DNA of 64,000 bases, taken from assembly GCF_038505995.1 (NCBI RefSeq), contig NZ_CP128414.1:708692-772691 (forward strand). The letters are read 5' to 3'. The notes under the pieces were generated by a model, which did no database searches, had not been told where the DNA came from, and saw nothing but the letters and a program-made list of their open reading frames with translations. Numbering within the stretch: the stretch's first letter is position 1; every line of letters begins with the position of its first letter. The DNA is from Candidatus Phytoplasma asteris (GTDB taxonomy: Bacteria > Bacillota_I > Bacilli_A > Acholeplasmatales > Acholeplasmataceae). This document shows, piece after piece, positions 18,409 through 24,244 of the stretch. Made by a program: the position numbers and the translations under genes.

Positions 18409-18733
18409 TTAGGGATTTGATTAATCCTAAAACCCCTTTTTGGCATAAATCCTCTTTAGTTAAAACTCGCGGATAATATTTAAATTGATAAGCTAGTTTT
18501 TTTACTAAAGGTAAATGAAGTTCGATTAATTGATTACGAATTTCTAAATTCTTTTTATTTTTTAAAAAATCTTTAAATAATTTTTGTCTTAACATTCAAT
18601 TCCTCTCTAAAAACATTTTTTAGAAAAGATATGAAATTATTTTTTTAGTCTTTGAAACAAAAAAAGACTAACTTAATAGTTAGTCTTAAAGAATTTTTAA
18701 AAAACAAAAAAGTGTCTAAACTTTTGGAACACC
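18400..18733 (-). repeat. Inverted repeat, left copy (about 335 bp)
   Basis: Reverse complement of 21811-22143. It comprises the sigma-gene 5' end, its upstream region with a perfect GACTAAC/GTTAGTC hairpin (about 18663-18687), and an outer IS-type end (TGTCTAAACTTTTGGAACA, ending at 18731). The repeat ends within a few bases of the dnaG junction. Terminal inverted repeats of roughly 330 bp are known for phytoplasma PMUs, which fits this size. Confidence 0.85.
18401..18595 (-). pseudogene. PMU sigma-factor N-terminal fragment
   Basis: First 64 residues of the same sigma factor found intact at 21949-22584, differing at only a handful of positions (DLCQKGVLGLIKS versus DLYQEGILGLIKA). It covers part of region 2 and stops at TAA exactly where the sequence joins the dnaG remnant. 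It belongs to the 335-base inverted repeat and is not functional. Confidence 0.88.
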
Positions 18734-18993
18734 TCAATGCTCCTAAAAGAAGATTATCTGGTAATAAATTATCAATCTTTTTATGTAATGAAGATATTAG
18801 TTTTTCAGAATGGTGTAAACTAGAAGAATCTTGTGGTGGTCAAGAACATAAATATATTAGAAAAAATTGTATCTTTATAAATTGAAAAAAATATAATAAT
18901 TATAAATATTTCATTAGTTAAAAAATATGGTTTAATTAATCTAAATCTATATTTAAATCTTTTTTAATACAATCCTCCCCTTTGGCTTCTTGT

Positions 18994-19541
18994 TTATTTA
19001 ATTCTTTTATTTGAAATATGATTTAATAAATTATTAGTTTTTTCTATTAAATCATATTTCATTTTAATTGGATTCCAAACAATATAAGAAATATATTTTG
19101 AATTTAAACTAATATGATAAGTACAACGACGTTTTAATTGAATAATGCTTTCATCTTTTTTAAAATATCCTCAAAAGAAAATCATCAATACTTTTAACAG
19201 TAGTAATAATAATTAATTTACATTCTAAAACTTTATTTTTATAATGAGACTTAACAGAAGTTGAAGCATTATTATCTAACATTTTTAATAAATCCGATAA
19301 ACCTAAACAATTAGAACGAAAATCTTCTAAAACATCATTACTACCAGATGAAATATAAGTTTGATAATTTTTATCTTTGGCTGTTTTTTTTGGCAAGAGT
19401 AGTTTTACCTGAACCACTCATACCAGTGATAAAAACACATTTCATTGTTCTTCCCATTCCTTTCAAAGTGTTAGTTGTACATTTAAATAATTTTTCTATT
19501 TCAACAGAATAAATATTATGTTCTATAATATTAATGTAGAG
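18994..19541 (-). pseudogene. rep: Fragment of a rolling-circle plasmid Rep protein (helicase domain)
   Basis: Minus-strand reading gives KGMGRTMKCVFITGMSGSG then KTTLAKK (a Walker A, about 19390-19445), then after a one-base excess in an 8-A run KDKNYQTYISSGSNDVLEDF, SNCLGLSDLLKMLDNNAS, VKSHYKNKVLECKLIIITT, and after another shift KDESIIQLKRRCTYHISLN. This pattern is that of the superfamily-3-like helicase domain of phytoplasma plasmid Rep proteins, related to geminivirus/circovirus Rep. The Walker B segment expected between EDF and SNCLG appears deleted, and the N-terminal endonuclease domain is absent. Hence an inactive piece of plasmid DNA in the chromosome. Confidence 0.75.
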
Positions 19542-19569
19542 TTAGTGATGTTGTACTAAAATATTTAAA

Positions 19570-19670
19570 AAAAATATTTCTTTAGTTTGAAAAGATATGA
19601 AATTATCTACTTAACTTTTAATTTTAAAAAATAATTTTAAAATTAAAAGTTATATTTAAAAAACGGAACA
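19570..19670 (+). repeat. IS end, outward to the right
   Basis: TTTAGTTTGAAAAGATATGAAATTATCTAC and a TTTTAAAATTAAAAGTTAT block lead to AAAAAACGGAACA ending at 19670, the reverse complement of the TGTTCCG end seen elsewhere. It contains an AT-rich palindrome (TTTTAATTTTAAAA.../...TTTTAAAATTAAAA). Confidence 0.75.
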
Positions 19671-19836
19671 ATACAAACGTGTTAAATATTTAATTGATAA
19701 ATTAGGGATTTCTTTGAATAATATTTTAATTTTATCTTTTAGCAAAAGTAAGGTAAATAGAATTACAAAACGCTTTTATACAGATATCAAAATTATTTCA
19801 GTCTTAAAGAATTTTAAAAAAGAAAAAGTTATATAA
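19669..19836 (+). pseudogene. Possible UvrD-like helicase fragment
   Basis: About 55 codons without a start, beginning exactly at the IS end. RVKYLIDKLGISLNNILILS followed by FSKSKVNRITKR resembles the motif-Ia region of UvrD/Rep helicases (NILxLTFTNKAAxEMKxR). The last 15 codons already run into a degenerate IS end. UvrD-like genes occur in phytoplasma mobile units, which makes this plausible, but the match is short. Confidence 0.4.
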
Positions 19837-19853
19837 AGTTTTGGGGAACCCCA
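19798..19853 (+). repeat. Degenerate IS end
   Basis: AGTCTTAAAGAATTTTAAAA and then AAAGTTTTGGGGAACCCC parallel the end at 18683-18731 (AGTCTTAAAGAATTTTTAAA ... AACTTTTGGAACACC) with several changes. Confidence 0.55.
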
Positions 19854-20050
19854 CCTTTTGTATATTTTTCTATTGATAAATAACCTTTTGAAGCAAATAC
19901 AAACAATAACGATAATACAAAAAGCGAGTCTCATAAAGATAAAAACAAAAAACTAATCTTTTTTTTAGAAAGATTAGTTTTTAAATTTATAAAAAAGAAA
20001 GGAAGAAAAAAGAAATTCTAAACTAAACAATATTTAAAAAAAATTATTTT
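19854..20050. other. Gene-free stretch with a weak hairpin
   Basis: About 200 bases after the degenerate IS end. It contains AAAAACTAATCTTTTTTTTAG with a matching AAAGATTAGTTTTT (19949-19982), a hairpin that can terminate transcription in either direction. No gene seen. Confidence 0.45.
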
Positions 20051-20851
20051 TTATTTTTTTATAAAGTGAATATTATCTATTACAAAACCAATATCAAAAA
20101 ATAAATTATCTGATGTACAAGAAAATGTTTTAAAGATTAAACTTATTGGAATATCATTATTTATAGGAGATTTAGTTATTTCTATATCTACAATAAAATC
20201 AAGTACATTATCAGCATTCCATCTTTCATTTTTGTTAGAGCCTATATAATTATGACTTTCGGTATCGTAACAAAAAGTATACATTATTCTTTTTTGTATT
20301 TTATCTTTTTTTAATCTTAATTTTTTATTAAAAAAGCCTTCTTCTTCTTCAAGTATTTCTTCAAAATCTTCTAAAGATATATAAAATGATTGTAGATCGC
20401 TTTGTTGTTCACATATTTTAAAGTTTTGAAAACCTTCTATAGTTGGAAAAGAACCATAAAATTTAAATGAAGGTGCAAAATTGATTAAAATATCTGAAAA
20501 TTTATATTTTATTTCTTCTAAAGAAGAAACTCCTAAATGACTAGGTCTAGTTAAATCCAAATTCAAACTTTTTAAAATATTATAATAAGATAAATTTGGT
20601 GTATTTGATTTTTTATTATTTACTTCTTTCAAAGTTACGTAACTTTTTGAACTATGTGTTAAACTTAATTTTTTTGATTTATTCAAATGGTTTCTATTTG
20701 ATGTTGAAGAAGAAGCAATATCTTCTTTTTCCATAGCAAATATGTGGTTTTGATTAAATTTATTAAATAATAAAATAAACAAAAAAAATACAAATGTAAA
20801 TTTAAAATATTTTTTATTAAAAAAATAATTTTTTTTAATATCTAATTTCAT
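20051..20851 (-). CDS. Secreted protein, candidate effector
   Basis: 266 residues. The N-terminus is a classical Sec signal: Lys-rich start, hydrophobic core at about 17-29, and IFAM near 37-40, so cleavage is expected after A39, similar in style to SVM signals (VMAM) but the preceding sequence does not match the SVM consensus. The mature protein of about 227 residues begins with a Ser/Asn/Lys-rich disordered region (about 40-90) and then a mixed alpha/beta-looking domain with acidic EDFEEILEEEEGFF and two or three Cys. No domain recognised. A GAGG ribosome site lies before the ATG. It is flanked by IS ends on both sides and lies inside the segment bounded by the 335-bp inverted repeat, so it is probably a mobile effector gene. 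Its reading frame is intact. Confidence 0.7.
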   Translation of the reverse strand: MKLDIKKNYFFNKKYFKFTFVFFLFILLFNKFNQNHIFAMEKEDIASSSTSNRNHLNKSKKLSLTHSSKSYVTLKEVNNKKSNTPNLSYYNILKSLNLDLTRPSHLGVSSLEEIKYKFSDILINFAPSFKFYGSFPTIEGFQNFKICEQQSDLQSFYISLEDFEEILEEEEGFFNKKLRLKKDKIQKRIMYTFCYDTESHNYIGSNKNERWNADNVLDFIVDIEITKSPINNDIPISLIFKTFSCTSDNLFFDIGFVIDNIHFIKK

Positions 20852-20912
20852 TATTTTATATACCTCATTTTTATTTTTTTATATTAAACTAACAAAAAAA
20901 AAATTATCAACA

Positions 20913-21025
20913 CTTTTCAAACTAAGAAAATATTTTCTTAGTTTGAAAAGATATGACATTATCTAATTAATTTTTAGTTTTAAAAAACAATTTTAAAACT
21001 AAAAATTATATTTAAAAATGGAACA
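20913..21025 (+). repeat. 38-base perfect palindrome and IS end, outward to the right
   Basis: 20913-20950 is a perfect 38-base palindrome (CTTTTCAAACTAAGAAAAT and its reverse complement). It is followed by the common IS block (GATATGACATTATC..., TTTAGTTTTAAAA/TTTTAAAACTAAA) and a final AAATGGAACA ending at 21025, one base different from AACGGAACA. Confidence 0.75.
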
Positions 21026-21039
21026 TCGTAATTAAATTT

Positions 21040-21338
21040 AACAATAGACCATTTTATTTTAAAGATAAATGGACTATATGCTATTATTATTATTATATCA
21101 TTACTTAAAAACAATTTCAACAACATAATTGACATTAAAGATGTTTATTTTCATTTAGGCAATTTATTAAACAGTACAGGAACAATAATTAGTTTCATTT
21201 TATCTCTTTTTTTACATTTTAATCTTTATTACCTTTTTAGTTTTTTTAGGTTATATCTTTAACATTATAAAAACAATCATAAAATGGATTTTATTCCCAT
21301 TTAAATTATTAATTATAGGATTTATAAAAATTAATTAA
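21040..21338 (+). pseudogene. Degenerate small membrane-protein gene
   Basis: Pieces in two or three frames: NGLYAIIIIISLLKN, then DVYFHLGNLLNSTGTIISFI and LSLFLHFNLYYL in one frame, then GYIFNIIKTIIKWILF and PFKLLIIGFIKIN ending in TAA at about 21338 in another. Together they would make a two-helix membrane protein similar in style to those at 14588 and 23477. Frameshifts rule out a continuous product. Weak evidence. Confidence 0.4.
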
Positions 21339-21392
21339 AACTATAATTTTTATAAAACTTACCACCCAATTGCGCGCACTTTTTTTAATAAA

Positions 21393-21659
21393 TTACGTTT
21401 TTTCAAGAGCGTTATTGAAGGTTTTAATTCCTCTTATTTCCATATAAACATCAATAATATCGTAATCTTTACAACATTTCCAACAATGAATTTTATTATC
21501 TGAAGTTAAATGGCAACAAGTTGGGTTTTGTCCTTGATGAATGGGACAAGGAAAACGATATTTGGGATTGAATTTTGGTGGTATTATATTTAATTTTTTT
21601 AATAAAACTGACATAGGGAAGTTGATTTGAATATTTTTTATTTTTTCTTGAAAATTCAT
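21393..21659 (-). pseudogene. dnaG: dnaG primase, N-terminal zinc-finger half
   Basis: 88 residues: the CHC2 zinc-binding domain of DnaG with CPIHQGQNPTC and CWKC (zinc ligands Cys, His, Cys, Cys), and the following DIIDVYMEIRG. Good AGGAG site before the ATG. It ends after NNALEKT by a stop right at the junction with unrelated sequence. The catalytic remainder is at 17587-18408 on the same strand. The isolated zinc finger could be translated but could not act as primase. Directly upstream lies a dnaB 3' fragment, so the original operon order was dnaB-dnaG. Confidence 0.85.
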
Positions 21660-21684
21660 TTATTTTAACTCCTAGTTTTTTTGA

Positions 21685-21812
21685 TTAATAATAAGTTTCT
21701 ATTTTATAAGGTAAAACATAACCGATTTCTTGGAAGGTTTGAGTGGTCATTTCAAAGTGATAAATTAAGGTTTTTTTGGTACCACTTCTATTTTTTTTTG
21801 ATACATATGAGG
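21685..21812 (-). pseudogene. dnaB: dnaB-type helicase, C-terminal fragment
   Basis: Minus-strand frame NRSGTKKTLIYHFEMTTQTF followed by QEIGYVLPYKIETYY, stop at 21685-21687. NRSG corresponds to the AKNRSG near the end of DnaB (compare the longer dnaB remnant at 31403-32691). It is cut at 21812 by the IS end/inverted repeat. The tail after NRSG differs from the other copy, so the two dnaB genes came from different mobile units. Confidence 0.6.
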
Positions 21813-22143
21813 TGTTCCAAAAGTTTAGACACTTTTTTGTTTTTTAAAAATTCTTTAAGACTAACTATTAAGTTAGTCTTTTTTTTGTTTCAAAGACTAA
21901 AAAAATAATTTCATATCTTTTCTAAAAATGTTTTTAGAGAGGAATTGAATGTTAAGACAAAAATTATTTAAAGATTTTTTAAAAAATAAAAAGAATTTAG
22001 AAATTCGCAATCAATTAATCGAACTTCATTTACCTTTAGTAAAAAAACTAGCTTATCAATTTAAATATTATCCTCGAGTTTTAACTAAAGAAGATTTATA
22101 TCAAGAAGGGATTTTAGGATTAATCAAAGCCCTTAATAATTAC
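21811..22143 (+). repeat. Inverted repeat, right copy (about 335 bp)
   Basis: Pairs with 18400-18733 in opposite orientation. It starts with TGTTCCAAAAGTTTAGACAC and includes the promoter region and first 64 codons of the intact sigma factor gene. The segment between the two copies (18734-21810) carries the Rep fragment, the secreted-protein gene and the dnaG/dnaB 5' and 3' pieces. Confidence 0.85.
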
Positions 22144-22584
22144 CAAGATTTAGGCTATGACTTTGTTACTTATGCAACTCCAAAAATAAAATTTGCAATC
22201 AATGAACTAATAAGAAAAAGCCATTCACCTTCAATCCCCCAAAAAACAAACAAACCAAACAATATCAGTTTTAAAGAAGAACAATACAAACAACCTAATT
22301 GGGATAAAATCCTTAATCCACATCAATTATGGCTAAAACAAGTAAAACATGAATTATTAATAAAAAAACTAAAAACTAAACTAAGTAAAAATGAATTCAA
22401 TGTTATTTGTTTAAATTTTGGCATCTCATTAGAAAAAAACAATGAACCTAATCAACAACCCCTATCCAATCATGCCATCGCCCAAAAACTAAATTTAACT
22501 TTAAAACAAATAGAAAACTTAAAAAAAGACGCCATCAAAAAACTAAACCCAAATTATAAAAATAAGGAGAATAAAATATGTTAA
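21949..22584 (+). CDS. Sigma-70 family RNA polymerase sigma factor of the mobile unit
   Basis: 211 residues. Region 2 (about 27-90): LHLPLVKKLAYQFKYYPRV, EDLYQEGILGLIKALNNYQ and YDFVTYATPKIKFAINELIR, which bind core polymerase and the -10 element. Region 4 (about 150-205) has a helix-turn-helix (NHAIAQKLNLTLKQIENLKK). Region 3 is short, as in alternative sigma factors of the FliA/SigF type to which such phytoplasma genes are often assigned. GAGAGGAATTGA precedes the ATG. The stop overlaps the ssb start by seven bases. Fragments of paralogues occur at 10351 and 18401. It probably drives mobile-unit or host-specific genes; the target promoters are unknown. Confidence 0.88.
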   Translation: MLRQKLFKDFLKNKKNLEIRNQLIELHLPLVKKLAYQFKYYPRVLTKEDLYQEGILGLIKALNNYQDLGYDFVTYATPKIKFAINELIRKSHSPSIPQKTNKPNNISFKEEQYKQPNWDKILNPHQLWLKQVKHELLIKKLKTKLSKNEFNVICLNFGISLEKNNEPNQQPLSNHAIAQKLNLTLKQIENLKKDAIKKLNPNYKNKENKIC

Positions 22585-22892
22585 ATAAAGTTCAATTAAT
22601 CGGTAATATCGCTCATAACCTAGAAAAACAATATATCAATAGCAACAACGAACAAATACCTAAAATAGATTTCAATTTAGCAATTAACAATAAAGATAAA
22701 GTTCAATACATCCCTTGTGTCGTTTTTAGAAATCAAGCTGAAACCATGAGTACATATTTAAATAAAGGTTCAAAAATATATGCAGAAGGCGCATTATCCA
22801 TCCAAAAATATACCACCAACGAAGGTAAAACGCGAACCACATCCAAAGTAATTATTCAAAATGTCATTTTTTTAGATAACAAAACCAAATAA
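22578..22892 (+). CDS. ssb: Single-stranded DNA-binding protein (PMU copy 2)
   Basis: 104-residue OB-fold protein, about three quarters identical by eye to the copy at 10865 (MLNKVQLIG, KQYINSNNEQIPKIDF, IPCVVFRNQAETM, KGSKIYAEGALSIQKYT). It also lacks an acidic C-terminal tail. AAGGAG ribosome site lies within the end of the sigma gene, so translation is coupled to it. Probable role in replication or movement of the element. Confidence 0.9.
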   Translation: MLNKVQLIGNIAHNLEKQYINSNNEQIPKIDFNLAINNKDKVQYIPCVVFRNQAETMSTYLNKGSKIYAEGALSIQKYTTNEGKTRTTSKVIIQNVIFLDNKTK

Positions 22893-22905
22893 TATTTAAA
22901 AAATT

Positions 22906-22930
22906 AAGTCCCCAAAAGGGACTTTTTTTA
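22906..22930 (+). terminator. Terminator after ssb
   Basis: AAGTCCC / GGGACTT stem with a CAAAA loop and a T-run of seven. Confidence 0.8.
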
Positions 22931-22949
22931 TAAAAAAAGGAGAAAAAAT

Positions 22950-23282
22950 ATGAATAAAAAAGAATTAATTAAATCAATAGCTGAGGTAAATAAAACCTCA
23001 ATAACCCAAACCGAAGAGTTTTACAACTCATTTGAGAATGCTCTAATTAAAGCAATCACATCAAATGAAGAAGTGGTTTTATCCTCTAAAATTGGTAAAT
23101 TCATCTTAAAAACTAGAAAAGCCCACACAACTCCCGAAACTAAATTCATCATCAATAAACAAACAGGAAAAAAAACAGGAAAAAGAACTGGCAAAAACTT
23201 AAAAATACCCGCAAAAACGGTTGTTAGTTTTAAAATGTCAAAACCAATCAAAGATGAAGTCAAAAAACTACAATTAAAATAA
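22950..23282 (+). CDS. himA: HU-like DNA-binding protein with altered arm (PMU copy 2)
   Basis: 110 residues, HU fold (MNKKELIKSIAEVNKTSI, EEVVLSSKIGKFILKTRKA, IPAKTVVSFKMSKPIKDEV). The DNA-binding arm differs from the other two copies: instead of GRNPxTxKK it reads TTPETKFIINKQTGKKTGKR, a Lys/Gly/Thr-rich insertion of about 14 residues, and the RNP tripeptide with its intercalating proline is gone. AAAAAGGAG ribosome site. Same block position after ssb as in copy 1. It probably still binds DNA, but bending geometry may differ. Confidence 0.88.
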   Translation: MNKKELIKSIAEVNKTSITQTEEFYNSFENALIKAITSNEEVVLSSKIGKFILKTRKAHTTPETKFIINKQTGKKTGKRTGKNLKIPAKTVVSFKMSKPIKDEVKKLQLK

Positions 23283-23295
23283 AAGGAGAAATAAT

Positions 23296-23439
23296 ATGAG
23301 CGATGCAATGACCGAAGCATACCGAGGAACTTACTTTAAAGACCGTTCAACCACCAAAAACCACAAAGGTAAATGGATAAATTTGCATCATTCCAATAAA
23401 ACCTTTAAAAATAAAAAGAAATTATCTAAAAATAAATGA
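23296..23439 (+). CDS. Small basic protein, 47 residues
   Basis: ATG at 23296 stands ten bases after AAAGGAG, directly behind HU; stop TGA at 23437-23439. Residues: MSDAMTEAYRGTYFKDRSTT then a Lys/His-rich tail ending in KKKLSKNK. Very basic, without hydrophobic stretch, as expected for a nucleic-acid-binding peptide. Ribosome site, tight spacing and good codon usage support a real gene; function unknown. Confidence 0.55.
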   Translation: MSDAMTEAYRGTYFKDRSTTKNHKGKWINLHHSNKTFKNKKKLSKNK

Positions 23440-23476
23440 ATAAAATTTATAAAAATTATTAAGAAAGTAGGAAATA

Positions 23477-23749
23477 ATGTGGATTTTTTCAATATTTACA
23501 ATAATTAGCAATTTTATATTAAATTACACTAAAGGATTTACCGCTGCTGAAATCATGGAAAGAAGATTGGATGGAATACAAACAACTCTATTTACAATAT
23601 TAATCATTACTGGTTTTAAACCTATTTTTAAATTAATTAAAAATACAATTGTTTTTATTAAACAAACTATTATAAACATATTTTTTCCTAATAAAAAACT
23701 TCAAACTTTAGAAATAAAAAACACTAAACAAGTATGTCAAGAAAAGTAA
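23477..23749 (+). CDS. Small membrane protein, C-terminus replaced by tra5 sequence
   Basis: 90 residues with two hydrophobic helices (about 2-17 and 36-72 in two parts) and an amphipathic tail. GAAAGTAGGAAAT precedes the ATG. The last few residues (KQVCQEK) overlap the beginning of a tra5 remnant at 23734, so the native end is probably lost at this junction. No family recognised; similar in style to the two-helix proteins at 14588 and 14790. Confidence 0.55.
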   Translation: MWIFSIFTIISNFILNYTKGFTAAEIMERRLDGIQTTLFTILIITGFKPIFKLIKNTIVFIKQTIINIFFPNKKLQTLEIKNTKQVCQEK

Positions 23750-23934
23750 CTCCACGCGATAACGCTGTAATTGAAAACTTTTTCGGCCAAATGAAAACTA
23801 TCTTACAACATCAACATCCTTTTTTATTTCAAAAATCAACCAAAAAAGTAAAAAAAATAATCAATTATTTCCCTAAATTTTGGAACAATCAATGGATTTT
23901 AGCTAAATTAAATTATTTACTTAATTTTTTTTAG
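23734..23934 (+). pseudogene. tra5: tra5 C-terminal fragment
   Basis: Last 65 codons of tra5: MSRKVTPRDNAVIENFFGQM and PKFWNNQWILAKLNY, with only the final catalytic Glu retained. The expected C-terminal SPSQYCQN is lost, and the IS end follows only a few bases later instead of about 320, so internal deletion has occurred here. Confidence 0.9.
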
Positions 23935-23983
23935 TCTTAAAGAACAATTTTAGAGACAAAAGTTGTCTAAAAAAAACGGAACA
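23935..23983 (+). repeat. IS end, outward to the right
   Basis: AGTCTTAAAGAACAATTTT, then AGACAAAAGTTGTCT (small hairpin) and AAAAAAAACGGAACA; reverse complement of the 15094 and 27711 ends. Confidence 0.85.
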
Positions 23984-24244
23984 GCGCAAAATTTATTAAA
24001 AAATTTATTAAAAAAATAAATAAATTTAATTATAATAAATTAGGTAGTTAAAAAATAATAATTACCTTTATAAAAGATAATAATCAATTACATTATTTAC
24101 AAAAAAATTTGTTCCTTTGTTCGGAAAATTAAATCCCCATTTTAAAAAACAACGAAAAACAAATCAAAGAAGTTTTCAATAATATTAAATTTTTTTTTAT
24201 AATTTAAAAATAATAAGCACAACACTTTAGAAAGTATATACATC

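Larger units (their letters stand above)
21813..23983 (+). mobile_element. Mini mobile unit bounded by inverted TGTTCC ends
   Basis: A 2.2-kb block with TGTTCC at its left edge and GGAACA at its right edge. It contains sigma factor, ssb, HU, two small genes and a 3' fragment of tra5, all on the plus strand. It lacks a functional transposase, so any movement would need one supplied from elsewhere. It has the layout of a reduced PMU. Confidence 0.6.

Noticed and set aside
18652..18885. 77-codon plus-strand reading frame
   Set aside because: Its first third lies in the inverted repeat upstream of the sigma gene (non-coding there), no ribosome site is visible and the rest has no recognisable domain.
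21681..21908. 75-codon plus-strand reading frame
   Set aside because: It runs antisense to the dnaB C-terminal fragment and across the IS end; the minus strand explains the first part better.
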